The notes under the pieces: generated by a model
The model's database searches: none
What the model was told of the DNA's origin: nothing
What the model saw: the letters and a program-made list of their open reading frames with translations, nothing else
Program-made: the position numbers and the translations under genes
NCBI GenBank assembly: GCA_023548195.1
Contig: JAJHZJ010000808.1
Location: forward strand, 3,825,182 to 3,889,181
Direction of reading: 5' to 3'
DNA length: 64,000 bases
DNA from: Bettongia penicillata ogilbyi
Lineage: Eukaryota; Chordata; Mammalia; Diprotodontia; Potoroidae
Shown here: positions 23,892-34,640 of the stretch, one piece after another
Layout: every line of letters begins with the position of its first letter
Position numbering within the stretch: the first letter of the stretch is position 1

Positions 23892-24232
23892 ATTTGAAAC
23901 AATACTCCCTTTCCCCCATTTGCCCTATTTCACTGAGACTACCGAGGGCAAATGGACTTTTAAAAATAAATATAATATTTGACAGCCTTTACTTAGATAC
24001 TTATACAGTTAATGAAGAATCTTTCTATAAAAATATTTAGCAGTTCCAGACAGAGAAGAAACATATAGTTTCACTATACTCTTTTAGATTGCTATTGGAA
24101 TTGAAATATATACATACATTTACATGTATGTATACACACATTTAAAAAGTTGTTATAGCAATTCAAATGTCCCTTTAAATGGTAACTTAGAATGCAAGGC
24201 ATGTTTCCTAACTACCACAAAAAAAAACTGCT

Positions 24233-24345
24233 ATAAATATTTTTGTACAAATAGGTTCTTTTCACTTTAAAAAGAATCTCTCTGGAATATAGACCTAGCA
24301 GTGATATTACTGGATCAAAATGCATGCATAGTTTTATAGCCCTTT
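24233..24345 (-). mobile_element. L1 fragment
   Basis: Antisense L1 end blocks gctataaatatttttgtac and tattactggatcaaaatgc, ending at ccctttgggcat. Confidence 0.65.
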
Positions 24346-25440
24346 GGGCATAATAAGGAGCTTAGATTCCAGTGGGAGAGACAAGGTGCAAAAAATAGTG
24401 AATGCAAGATTTATACAGTGGAAATATCAACAATAGAGGAAGTGAAATGAAGAGAGTAGATGAGGATAGGCCTGGTAAAGAAGGTGGGATTTGAGGTAAG
24501 TTAATAAATTAACTCTTAGAAACAATATTTTGTTTAGAAGTCCACATTAGAAAATAGCATTCAAATAGCAGGTTGGAGGATAGTTATCTTTCAGAGGTCC
24601 CTCTTTATCAATTTGTGTCCCAGTTTGTTATAAGGAGTCTGGGTCTTGTATATGCTTGAGGAAATTCTTTTGGAAAGTCCTGAGTTGTTCTAAAAATTTC
24701 CTCATACTGTAGAGAACATTATGTTACCACTTAGGAACATAATGTTTGGTAAAAGAAAGGGAAAGCAAATCAAAATTACATTATGTGACATTAAGGACCT
24801 TCTTGATAAGAACTTTGGAATTTCCAGGATGAGGTGAAGATAATGCAACTCATAAGATTCAGATATTAGTAATTTTATGTGTCTAAATGAAATTCTATGT
24901 TGTTTAAAGAAAGGAGGAAGAAATATGGAGTTCTTTCTTACTATTCTTTTTTCAGATTTTCTGTTTAAACAATCTAGTAGGAAAAGGACTGGACTTATAG
25001 TGAACAAGATTGGCTTCTGTTTGAGGGCCTGCTTCTATCTATGTGTCTGTGGGCAATCACTTCATGTTTCTGGTCCTCAGTTTTCCCAAAGATTGACTCT
25101 TTTTTCATTGTAGTCTTAACACCTTGACCAGCGCTTTGCACATAGTACAGAGACACCTAATATTTGTTCAATGTATTTGGACTGAGGTGATTGAACAAGA
25201 TTATCTCCATTGTGATATCTAGCTGTAACATTAGAATTTCCTTTATAAGTATCCCAGAGATAAACATCGGATTGGAGAACAACTGCTCTTATTTTGATTT
25301 CATGAATCATTTTCTTAGAGTAATAGAAACTGGAAAAAAAAAAACCATAAACCAAACCAAACAACACTCTGGAAATGACCTAGTACCATCTAATGCTTGC
25401 AGTATATTTTTTTCATAAGGCAGACAAAGAAGTAAGCAAA
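24346..25440. other. No gene recognised
   Basis: Mostly unique AT-rich DNA. A short L2-like end sits near 25115-25180 (gcgctttgcacatagtacag). Open frames here are short and unconvincing. Confidence 0.45.
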
Positions 25441-25444
25441 CATT

Positions 25445-25690
25445 CAAAAGAAATAAGCATTTATTAAATATCTACTACATGCTGGACACCTTACAAATAT
25501 TATCTCATTTGATCCTGAAGACAATCCTGAGGAGGTGCTATTGTTATCCCCATTTTACAGATGAAGAAACTGAGGCACACAGAGGTTAAATAACTTGTCC
25601 AGAGTCACACAACTAATAAATGTCCAGGGCAGAATTTGAACTCAGCTTTTCCTGGTTCTAGGAAGCATTGCTATCCATTGAACTACTGAG
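25445..25690 (-). mobile_element. MIR-type SINE
   Basis: Antisense MIR with gcatttattaaatatctac, attatctcatttgatcctg, cccattttacagatgaagaa and ttgaactcagcttttcctgg. Confidence 0.7.
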
Positions 25691-25929
25691 TTACCTAAGC
25701 AAGACTCACCCGATGGATTCTGTCTTATACAAAGCTCTCCAGAAAAAAGAACCTAATCACTGTCGCAACTTATTGCATTGCTCTTATCTTAGGAAATATC
25801 ACCTTTTATTTATTCTTAGTTCTAAGGCCCCCTGGATTTCATCATCTCACTCAGTTTGTGCCCGTAGGATTTCTAGACCTTTCCATCTAGCCCACATCTA
25901 AATTTTTTTTCATGTCTTATCTCCCCTGA

Positions 25930-26050
25930 TTAGATTGTAATGGAGGGATGTAAGGGAAGAGTCTCTTGGTTTTTCCGGGGGTATCTCCAGCACCTAGCAC
26001 AGTGCTGCCCAAAGCAAAGCTCTTAATAAATATTTACTCATTCTTGTGTT
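25930..26050 (+). mobile_element. L2/MIR-type 3' end
   Basis: ccagcacctagcacagtgct followed by cttaataaatatttactca, a common L2 3' terminus. Confidence 0.55.
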
Positions 26051-26164
26051 CCTTCATTCTTTCACTTTTCCTTTGTTTGTTCATCCGTCCGTTGATCCAT
26101 TTCTCCCTGAAGCTAATTCCCTGTTAGTTTGAGTTAGGTACTCTGTGTATAAAAACCCCCTTTC

Positions 26165-26395
26165 ATTTCCTTAGCATTTTATGCTACAAGCCATTTTCAC
26201 AGGACATTTCAATTGATCCTCACAACAATCCCTTGAGATAGCAATTTCAAGTATTTTTATCCTCATTTCACAGGTAAACAAAACTGAGGCTGAGAGGTGA
26301 AGTGAATTGTCAAGTTCACACAGCTAGTCAGGGGAAGGAGCTGAGATTCAAACCCAGGTCTTCTGAGTCTAAATCAGCGCCCTTTGCTCTAGACT
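26165..26395 (-). mobile_element. MIR-type SINE
   Basis: Antisense MIR with cacaacaatcccttgagat, cacagctagtcagggg, and aacccaggtcttctgagtc. Confidence 0.65.
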
Positions 26396-27345
26396 ACGCC
26401 CATCTGCATGAAGTCCTATATTTCTTTTGCCTTTGCATGGCAACACACCACTTGTTTCAAAACTAATCCTTGTATTTGACTAACAAGTTTCCTGAACTTC
26501 TTTTCTGACCTACTGCCTTGTTCTTCCGAAGACAACTGAGCTGAAGAAATAGCCTTTACGAACTGAGCTGACAGATGGTACAGCAATTGGCTGTTTGTAT
26601 ATTACGAAATGTGAAATGGGGAAAGAGAGTTGCAATATGAAGCAACTGTGATTTTAGCTTACTCTTTAAAGCATGAAAATCACATCTGTTTTAAGAGGGA
26701 AAAATGAAATTTTCAGTAAAACAAAGAACTGAAGGGAAAACAAATATATGAGACAATCCTTGAAGCTGATATATTGTACTTTATAACAGTTTTCAAGGGA
26801 CAAGTTTTATTTCATCTTCCATTCTCTGTCTAGTACATCTTGCTGTGCCTCACTGAATTTATGTGTATCTGATTTTCTAGAAAGGAAAGTGCTTTGAACA
26901 TAAATTATTTAAGATGATGAGGAAATAATCCATGTTAGATCAAACACCTGGCAATTTTTATACTTGTTTCATTAAAATTTTATCTAAAATTCTACATTTT
27001 ATTTATAAAAATGTTATTGATGTCTTTTATTTTAACCGAGGTAATTTCTTAATGTCTAGCCTTCCCTTGCTGAATAATCTTTTGTAACAAAGAAAATCAG
27101 AGAAGAAAAATTAATGGACAAAGAAACTTTGTGGGATACTTCATACTTGTAATCCCCTGTCTTGCTAATGAAAGGAGAGAAAGATGTTTATCATCTGTTC
27201 TCCTGAATTTAGATTATTTTGTTACACTTAATCAGAGCTCAGCAGCCTTGGGATGTGATTTTTATTAATGTTCTTCTAATAGATAAACAACAAATTGCGG
27301 CTCCATTTTATTGGCTTAACTCAAAAAGGCCGTTTCTTCAGTTCC
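26396..27345. other. No gene recognised
   Basis: Unique AT-rich sequence. I see no repeat, exon signal or long frame. Confidence 0.45.
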
Positions 27346-27349
27346 ATTG

Positions 27350-27650
27350 TCTTTGGAAGAACCATCTCGTTTACATTATTGCAACTACTGCTTATGTATG
27401 CTCTTCTGGTCTTGATAATTTCATTTAGTTCATACAAATCTTCCAAAGTTTTTCTAAATTCCTTGTATTCATTGTTTCTTACCTCGTAGTAACATAATAA
27501 TATTTCATTACAATGAAATGTCACAAATTGTTCAAGTATTCCTCAATTGATAAATGCCTATTTTGTGTCTACTTTTTTTTTCTATAAAACTGACTATGAA
27601 TATTTTTGGTATTTCTGGGATCTTTTTTTGGGAGGGGTGGGCCTTTGACT
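27350..27650 (-). mobile_element. L1 3' fragment, old
   Basis: Antisense L1 blocks: ttagttcatacaaatcttcc, ataatatttcattacaatga, tcctcaattgataaatgcct. Strongly diverged. Confidence 0.55.
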
Positions 27651-27749
27651 TTCATGTGCTCTATGTCCAAGACAAAATTTCATTAATTCAAATTTGATAG
27701 ATTATAGTCAGAAATCATAAGGAATAAACAAATTTAAATGTCAAATGCC

Positions 27750-27865
27750 CATAGATTTAGAGCTGGGAGGAGGTCAGACAGACCAATCCCCTTCTTTTAT
27801 AGATGAGGAAACTGAATTTCAGAAAGGCTATTGCCTAAGGTCACACCATTAACAAGTTGAACGAA
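27750..27865 (+). mobile_element. MIR3-like fragment
   Basis: tttatagatgaggaaactga and cctaaggtcacaccatt, the end of an old MIR3-type repeat. Confidence 0.5.
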
Positions 27866-27924
27866 ATTTCTCTGCCACAAATCCACAGTTCTTTTCATAC
27901 AACCATGCTTCTTCTTAAAATGAT

Positions 27925-28290
27925 TAGAATTGCCATCAATTGGGGAATAACTGAACAAGCTGTGGTATATGACTATAATGAAATATTATTGTGATATAAG
28001 AAATATTGAACAGGTAGCCTTTGGAAAAACCTAGAAAGACTTATATGAACTGATGCTGAGTGAAGTGAGAAGAACCAGGAGAAGATTATACACAGTAACG
28101 GCCACAGTGCGTGAGGACTGTTTTTGATAGACTTAGCCCCTCTCAGCAATGCAAGCACCTAAAACATTTCCAAAGGACTCATGTTGCAAAATGCCATCCA
28201 CATCCAGAGAAAGAAGGAGGAGAAAATATAAAACTTATGGAAGTGAATGTTGAAAACTGAAAACGAATAATAAATTTGAAAAAAAAACAA
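27925..28290 (+). mobile_element. L1 3' end
   Basis: Plus-strand L1 terminus: catcaattggggaataactg, gaactgatgctgagtgaag, gaagaaccaggagaaga, ctcagcaatgcaagcacc, and a tail of A-rich sequence. Confidence 0.8.
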
Positions 28291-28424
28291 CAAACCAATC
28301 AAAAGCGATTAGAACCCAGTAAAAAGATTAAAGAGAATTGAAAGGGACCTAGACAAAGTCCAGAGTTTGAAAATAGTTTGCTGAAATTACTGAAGATTTA
28401 CAACTATTGATTTTGAGACATGTA

Positions 28425-28800
28425 AAGAAGTTGGGATGGGCACTTTTTGTTGTGGCAAAGCACTGGAAAAAAAGAAGAGAAAGCATCAAATGGGAGAATA
28501 GGTAAAGAAGTTATGCTATACGAATGTGATGGTCTATTATTGTGCTTTAAGGAATGACGAAGAAGAGACAGTTTTGGAGGAATCCGAGAATTGTACGAAC
28601 TTATGCAAAAGCGGAACAATTTACATGCTAACAACAGGTCTGAAAAGGTTTGAAAAAACTGAAAAATTGTGTGATTCTAGGGAGAGACGGGAATGAGAGA
28701 GAGTTGCTCAAAAAGAAAAAAAAGGAAACAAAATAAGAGGATAATTGAACATTTAAAAAAAAGCAGAAAGAAGATAGAAGTTCAGTAGGAAATACAGACA
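28425..28800 (+). mobile_element. L1 3' end, old
   Basis: A decayed L1 terminus: ttgttgtggcaaagcactgg, tattattgtgctttaaggaa and aacttatgcaaaagcgga recall the sequence around the end of L1 ORF2. Family level only. Confidence 0.45.
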
Positions 28801-29229
28801 AGCAACTTTGAAAGCAACAGGTTGAATTAATTATACACTTTAAAAATCAAGTAGTACATAATAGAGTTTTACATTTTCACATATGATCCTCTTTCCCTGT
28901 TCCATTGTATATATGGAAATACTCTTTTTTTTGGGGTAATCATTAAATTCAGAATTACAAAATTTTAAATTAACCCCCCCTGAATTCTTGTCTTTGTTAT
29001 AAAATATAGGAAGGTTTTAATTTTTTTTCTGAAAAAATTTCAAATAATAAGAAAAATAGGACAGAGATGATATTTTTAATGATGTTTACTTGGACAAAAT
29101 AAAGTTTTAAACTATGAGTTTATTTTGAACTATTTAGTAAAAAATATAAAGTATTATTGTAATATGATTTAAATTATAAAATATTAAAATATTCTTTAAG
29201 CAGAAGAAAAAACCCCTCTCATTTATGAT

Positions 29230-29435
29230 TCTTTGTAATGGAATGAACACTGGACTAGTTTTTTGGAGTACTGGATTTTAACTTAGTCCTTATTCTTTCA
29301 TTAATTGTGTGATATTGAGGAAGTCACTTTCTCCCTCTGGGGATCAGTTACTTCATTGGTAAAATGAGGATAATGGGATTTGTAATACCAGCTTCAAAGC
29401 GTTGATGTGAAGGAAGCACAATGCAAATCTTTGAG
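29230..29435 (+). mobile_element. MIR-type SINE
   Basis: Plus-strand MIR order: gaacactggactag, gaggaagtcactttctccct, cattggtaaaatgaggataa, then cgttgatgtgaaggaag. Confidence 0.6.
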
Positions 29436-29954
29436 CACTGTCTGTTCATGTTATTAATGTTTTGTACCCAAAATGAAAAGAACATCCCCCAAATGCTGTG
29501 TTCTCCTAAAAGATTGAAGAAAAGCACATGGTCATAACACAACTGGAAAGGATAATGATGATGTTGGTGATGATAGCAAAGTAGACATTTACTGAGACAA
29601 AATGTTTGTAATCATTGACTTCATTTGATACAAACACATTTTCTTTATCAGGAAGTTGTCTTCTATCTCTTTCCTCTGGAGCAAAGGATTTAGATTAGTT
29701 GCCAGGAAACTAGCTCATTTGTACCCAAATGCCCTTTAATCTTTCCCATGGTGAGCTAAAGTGTTGGACTGGGCAGGATGTCTGTCTTCACTAAATCTAG
29801 GTGCCTAAGCCCAAAGCCAGCATTTTTTCTATTGTAATTCATTGGAACTTGATTTTTTTGTAAAGAAAAAAAATCATGTATGCCTTTATCTCAATGTCTT
29901 TTTTAAACCTACATTTAAAAACTTATTCTAAATTAAACATAAAATAGAATGGAT
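29436..29954. other. No gene recognised
   Basis: Unique AT-rich sequence with a faint MIR-like core near 29580-29600. Confidence 0.4.
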
Positions 29955-30022
29955 ATTTCCACATATGTGCATATATGTGTGTATATACACACATGTGCAC
30001 AAACATATATACATATATATAA
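29955..30022. repeat. Mixed CA/TA purine-pyrimidine alternating tract
   Basis: Alternating TG/CA/TA steps just before the HAL1 insertion at 30053. It is imperfect. Confidence 0.8.
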
Positions 30023-30042
30023 ATAAATTTTTTCAGAACAAA

Positions 30043-30052
30043 GAAATTAGTA
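30043..30052. repeat. Probable target-site duplication, left (HAL1 copy 3)
   Basis: GAAATTAGTA, against GAATATAGTA at 32959-32968 directly after the tail (two mismatches). Confidence 0.6.
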
Positions 30053-30064
30053 GGGGGTGGAGCC

Positions 30065-30071
30065 AAGATGG
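30065..30071 (+). promoter_or_regulatory. YY1-like motif at the HAL1 5' end
   Basis: AAGATGG inside gagccaagatggtggagtag, 13 bp from the element start. It is shared with the other 5' ends. YY1 binding is by analogy with primate L1. Confidence 0.45.
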
Positions 30072-30305
30072 TGGAGTAGAAAGACTCACGTATGCTAGCT
30101 CCGAACCCACAGCCCATATATTTCCTGCAAGAACTCCCCACAAATTCCGGAGCACTGCAAGGCACGCAGAAACACAGTGGAAAAGATTTCCGTTCCAGAG
30201 AGCCCTGGAGAACCATCCCCAGGGGTCTGTCACACTCCGGACAGTGGAGTCCACCCCTGAGCTGCCCTGGCCGCAGGGCCCCAGAGGAGCAGATCCGAGC
30301 AGGCT

Positions 30306-30728
30306 TCAGGGACGGAATCTCTGGTGGCTGGGAAGGTCCCTCCACCCACAGACTCCACAGGTCAGTGAGAGAGATGTCTGGGCTGGCCAAGAGGGGAGCA
30401 GGGTGTCTCCATGACTCGGGCCCCCTCGGGAGGCAGTGGCGGAGGGAGTGGCAGAGGCAGCAGCAGAAGCAGGGCAGAGGCAGCGGCAGAGGCAGCAGCG
30501 GCCCGGTATTCCCCGAACAGGCAGGAGCTCCATTACTGAAGGTCTCTGCATAAATCCCCTGAGGGAACTGAGCCTGGGAGACAGCCCTGCCCCCACCCGC
30601 CCCATTACTGAAGGTCTCTGCATAAAGCCCCTGAGGGAACTGAGCCTGGGAGGCAGCCCTGCCCTCACCTGAGCACCAGAACTTAAGCTCACATTGAATA
30701 GCAGCTGAACCTGCCGCGGAAAGCCCAT
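30306..30728 (-). other. Candidate ORF0-like antisense frame in the HAL1 5' UTR
   Basis: The first ATG of this minus-strand frame is at 30728 (MGFPRQ) and the frame stays open for 140 codons to 30306. It contains two direct 24-residue repeats built on PRLSSLRGFMQRPSVM, produced by the 72-bp tandem repeat of the 5' UTR. Copy 6 (44554-44922) has the same start and the same repeats. In copy 1 the repeat part is recognisable (15171-15389) but the start region is frameshifted. Further on the frame is low complexity (Cys/Ala/Ser-rich, from GCC/GCT repeats) and differs between copies. No known domain was seen. GC-rich sequence is poor in stops, so chance remains a real alternative. Confidence 0.35.
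30530..30672 (+). repeat. 72-bp tandem repeat (two units) in the HAL1 5' UTR
   Basis: Units start at 30530 and 30602, each ccattactgaaggtctctgc through ctgagggaactgagcctggg. The same duplication is in copy 6, while copy 1 has one unit. 72 is a multiple of 3, so frames on both strands are kept. Confidence 0.9.
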
Positions 30729-30813
30729 TTGAATCTCAGACCCCAAGCACTAGCTGGGCAGATCTAGGCGGGGGTGGAGAGGAATCTCAGAAGTCAAGTA
30801 ACTGACTAGGAAA

Positions 30814-31907
30814 ATGCCCAGAAAAGGGAAGGAAAATAAGACTATAGAAATCTACTTTGATGGGGCACAGATGTTCCCACCTTTCAATTTTGATGATGAG
30901 GAACTATTCTTACCATTAGGGAAAGACGTGGAGGGTGGGGCCTCTGTATCCCAGACACCCCAGGGGGATGTCTGGTGGGCTCAGGCCATGGAAGAGCTCA
31001 AAAAAGATTTTGAAAATCAAGTTAGATGGGTGGAGGAAAAACTGGGAAGAGAAATGAGAGAGATGCAAGAAAAGCATGAAAAACAGGTCAATACCTTGGT
31101 AAAGGAGACCCAAAAAAATGCTGAAGAAAATAACACCTTGAAAAATAGGCTCACTCAATTGGCAAAAGAGGTTCAAAAAGCCGATGAGGAGAAGAATACT
31201 TTCAAAAGCAGAATTAGCCAAATGGAAAAAGAGGTTCAAAAGCTCACTGAAGAAAATAGTTCTCTCAAAATTAGAATGGAACAGATGGAGTCTAATGACT
31301 TTCTGAGAAACCAAGAAATCACCAAACAAAACCAAAAGAATGAAAAAATGGAAGAGAATGTGAATTATCTCATTGGAAAAACAACTGACCTGGAAAATAG
31401 ATCCAGGAGAGACAATTTAAAAATTATGGGACTACCTGAAAGTCTTTATCGAAAAAAGAGCCTAGACATCATCTTCCATGAAATTATGAAGGAAAACTGC
31501 CCTGATATTCTACAACCAGAGGGCAAAATAAGTGAAAGAATCCATCGATCACTGCCTGAAAGAGATCCAAAAAGAGAAACTCCTAGGAACATTGTGGCCA
31601 AATTCCAGAATTCCCAGGTCAAGGAGAAAATATTGCAAGCAGCTAGAAACAATTCCAGTACTGTGGAAATACAATCAGGATAACTCAAGATTGAGCAGCT
31701 TCTACATTAAGGCATCGAAGTGCGTGGAATAGGATATTCCAGAAGTCAAAGGAACTAGGACTCAAACCAAGAATCACCTACCCAACAAAACTGAGTATAA
31801 TACTTCAGGGGAAAATATGGTCTTTCAATGAAACAGAGGACTTTCAAGCATTCTTGATGAAAAGACCAGAGCTGAAAAGAAAATTTGACTTTCAAACACC
31901 AGAATGA
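30814..31907 (+). pseudogene. HAL1 ORF1 (L1 ORF1p-like), one 4-nt deletion
   Basis: It starts at an ATG in good context (gaaaATGC, A at -3) with MPRKGKENKTIE. Approximate layout: acidic/disordered head (residues 1-45), coiled coil (50-150, heptads such as EKEVQKLTEENSSLKIRMEQ), RRM-like domain (about 160-240, DNLKIMGLPE), and C-terminal domain to a TGA at 31905. The protein would be an RNA-binding trimer like L1 ORF1p. The only visible lesion is a 4-nt loss near 31646 (gctagaaac where copy 6 has gctagaaagaaac). It moves the frame so that the open run ends at 31683 after 289 codons. With that exception the full 365-codon frame is open. Confidence 0.9.
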
Positions 31908-32040
31908 GAAGAAGCATGAAAAAGTAAACAGCAAAGAGAAGTCATAAGGGACTTACCAAAAGTGAACTGTTTACATTCCTACATGGAAAGACAATATTTG
32001 TAACTCTTAAAACTTTTCAGTATCTGGGTAGTTGGTGGGA

Positions 32041-32108
32041 CCACACACACATATACACACACACATGTACATGCATGCACGCACACACACATACACACAT
32101 GCACGCAC
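32041..32108. repeat. CA-rich microsatellite inside the HAL1 3' UTR
   Basis: Interrupted CA/CATA repeats. TG/CA or AT tracts occupy the same element position in the other copies. Confidence 0.85.
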
Positions 32109-32634
32109 ATACAGAGACAGAGAGCACAGAGTGAATTGAATAGGATGGGACCATATCTTAAAAGAAATTAAAGTAAATGGTGAGAGAGAAATGTAGTGGG
32201 AGGAGAGAGGGTGAAATGGAATGGGGTAAATTATCTCTCATTCAAGAGGCAAGCAGGAGACTTTTTAGTGGAGGGAAAAAGAGGAGAGTTGAGAAAAAAA
32301 CATGAAGTTTACCCTCATCATATTCGACTAAAGGAAGGAATAAAATGCACACTCATTTTGGTATGAAAACCTATCTTACAATACAGGAAAGTGGGGGAGA
32401 AGGAGATAAGCAATGGGGGGGGATGATGGAAGGGAGGGTAATGGGTGGAGGGAGCAATTTGAAGTCAACACTCTTGGGGAGGGACAGGATCAAAAGACAG
32501 AATAGAAACAATGCGGGGCAGGATAGGATGAAGGGAAATACAGTTAGTCTTACACAACACGACTATTATGGAAGTCATTTGCAAAACTACACAGATAGGG
32601 CCTATATTGAATTGCCTGCCTTCTCAAAGGGAAT

Positions 32635-32656
32635 GGGTGGGGTGGGAGGGATGGGG
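32635..32656 (+). other. G-quadruplex motif in the HAL1 3' UTR
   Basis: Four G-runs of 3-4 with one-base loops, followed by a fifth run. The motif is kept as C-runs at 13257-13278 and 42618-42639 (minus-strand copies) and is similar near 35706 and 41843. Confidence 0.7.
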
Positions 32657-32851
32657 AGAATTTGGAACTCAAAGTTTTAGGAACAAATGTTTAGTATTAT
32701 TGTTGCTACTAGGAAATAAGAAATACAGTTAAGGGAGAATAGAAAGTCATCTGGCCTACAGGACAAAAGAGAAGATGGGGACGAGAGAAGGGAGGGATGA
32801 TAGAAGAGAGGGCAGATTGTTGATAGGGAAAATTAGAATGCTCGGTGTATT

Positions 32852-32877
32852 GGGGTGGGGGGAGGGGATAAAAGGGG
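32852..32877 (+). other. Second G-rich motif near the HAL1 3' end
   Basis: Runs G4, G6, G4 and G4 lie about 80 bp before the tail. The equivalent C-runs are present in copies 1, 2 and 6. Confidence 0.55.
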
Positions 32878-32958
32878 AGAAATTTTGGAACCCAAAATTT
32901 TGTGAAAATGAATGTAAAAAAAAGTTAAATAAATTTTTATTAAGAAGGCAAAAAAAAA

Positions 32959-32968
32959 GAATATAGTA
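32959..32968. repeat. Probable target-site duplication, right (HAL1 copy 3)
   Basis: GAATATAGTA, partner of 30043-30052. Confidence 0.6.
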
Positions 32969-32999
32969 CATGAAATTGCAGGTCTTTATTACATGTAAC

Positions 33000-34175
33000 T
33001 TGCTTTTGTTTTTATGTATATAATAAGATCAACATAGTTTTCAAAACTAACTTAATCTGGTCCTTCTGGCCTTCCTTTTGTTCTTTGTTCCTTAATTTAA
33101 AAAAGCCCTAAACTTCAATGACCCTCTTTTTTCCCCCTACTCTACCTCTATCCATTCTTGATCCTTCCATTTCTATGCCCTACCCCACAATGGAAGAAGA
33201 AAAAGAAAAAGAAAACTCTTGTAACATTACATAGCAAAGCAAAACAAATCCCCATGTTAGTTGTGTCTGAAAATGTGTCTTATTCTATCTCTTGAGTCTA
33301 CCACTTCTTTGCCAGGAGATGGCAAGCATTATATACATAAGAATTTTGAAGTTATTCAAAATTACTTTTCTTTACCATTTTGTCATTGTAAAATAAACAA
33401 AAAAAGGAGCTATTATAAATATTTTTTGTACATATAGATCCTTTTTTATCTTTACTTGATCTTTTTGGGGTATACGCCTTTTAGGTTAGAGTATGCCCAA
33501 TATATAATGGCTCTTGAGGCATAGTTTCAAACTGTTTTCCAGAATGACCTAATTCACAGCTCAGCTACTAAGAGAGCATTAATGCGCCTGTTTCTCTTTA
33601 GCCCTTCCAACAGTTGTTATTATCCTTTTTGGTCATTTTTTATCAATCTGTTGAGTGTAAGGTGGAACTTCAGAGTTGCTTTCTTTTTTGTTTCTCTCAT
33701 TATTTTGATTTGAAACACTTTTTAACATGACAATAGATAAATTGAATTTCTTCCTCTGAAAATTGCCTACTCATATTGGGCATTTATGTGTTGGAAATGA
33801 TTTAGTCTTACAAATTTGAATCAGTTCCATATATATCCTGGAAATAAGACTTATCAGAGAAACTTGCTGAAAAAGATTTTTTCCCTATTTATGTTTCCCT
33901 TCTAATTTTAACTGTGTTAGATTTAGGCAAAAACTTAGAAATTTGATATGATCAAAATTGTCTTTTATTTTTTGTGATCCTGTCTTGGTTGTTTGGGAAC
34001 TCTTAACCTATCCATAGATCTGAAAGGTAAATGTTTCTTTGATCCTCTAATTTGTTTATGATAGCACATTTTATGTGTAAGTCATATCCATTTGGAGCTT
34101 TTTTGATATAAGATGTAAAATGTTTAACCTCAGTTTTTGAAAGACTGCTTTCCAGTGCCTTTTACCTTTTGAAAT
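33000..34175 (-). mobile_element. L1 3' half, old
   Basis: Antisense L1: 3' UTR part around 33060-33240, then blocks gagctattataaatattttt, gtcattttttatcaatctgt, gaaaattgcctactcata, gatctgaaaggtaaatgttt. Heavily mutated. Confidence 0.75.
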
Positions 34176-34449
34176 CATATTCCAAATTGGAATTCCTGGA
34201 ATTTTTCATTTGAGTTTTCTTTCAGGACATCCTATCCAACAGCATGGACTCACTGAAATGTGTCTACAAAACCATATTAGCTAAAATCCAGAATGTCCAA
34301 ATCCAGGGAAATTCTCCAAAGCTTCTTAAGGAGGTAAGCTAGAAATAAGGGAAATGTTGAGGTGCTGGCTTCTCTATATGACTGCCCCTTCCCTAAGTAT
34401 TTTATTTTTCTGCAGGAGTGTCTACCTGAAGAAGACTTGGAAATGTGTA
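34176..34449. other. No gene recognised
   Basis: Unique-looking sequence between an L1 and a SINE. Confidence 0.4.
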
Positions 34450-34640
34450 TGGGACAGCTAGATGGATCAATGGATAGAAATGCTGAACATAGAGTCAGGA
34501 TGACCTGACGTTGTGACCCTAGACTAGTGTTTGCCTCAGTTTCCTCAAATGTAAAATGGGAACAATAACAGCACTTCCCCATGGCACCCTCTCCACTCTG
34601 CAGGAGTGTTTTGAGGGCACTATATAAATTCCTTCTCTTG
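34450..34640 (+). mobile_element. CORE-SINE
   Basis: Plus-strand SINE: gggacagctagatggatcaa, agagtcaggatgacctgac, ttgcctcagtttcctcaaat, then a degenerate core. Confidence 0.65.

Larger units (their letters stand above)
30053..32958 (+). mobile_element. HAL1 element, full length (copy 3)
   Basis: A 2.9-kb element: GC-rich 5' UTR (30053-30813), ORF1 (30814-31907), 3' UTR (31908-32958) and an A-rich tail, flanked by a probable target-site duplication. The 3' UTR follows the ORF1 stop immediately, without any reverse-transcriptase sequence, so mobilisation must use an L1 ORF2 protein in trans. It is closely similar to copy 6 over its whole length, which points to a fairly young family. Confidence 0.9.

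Noticed and set aside
29965..30553. Sense-strand frames of about 150 codons in the HAL1 5' UTR
   Set aside because: They shift frame relative to copies 1 and 6 and begin in the flanking CA/TA tract or at non-equivalent codons, so they look like GC-driven open frames. Only the antisense frame kept the same start in two copies.
31908..32958. Hidden ORF2 (reverse transcriptase) remnant in HAL1
   Set aside because: The sequence after the ORF1 stop is the same 3' UTR in all copies, and no reverse-transcriptase or endonuclease motif was seen in any frame.
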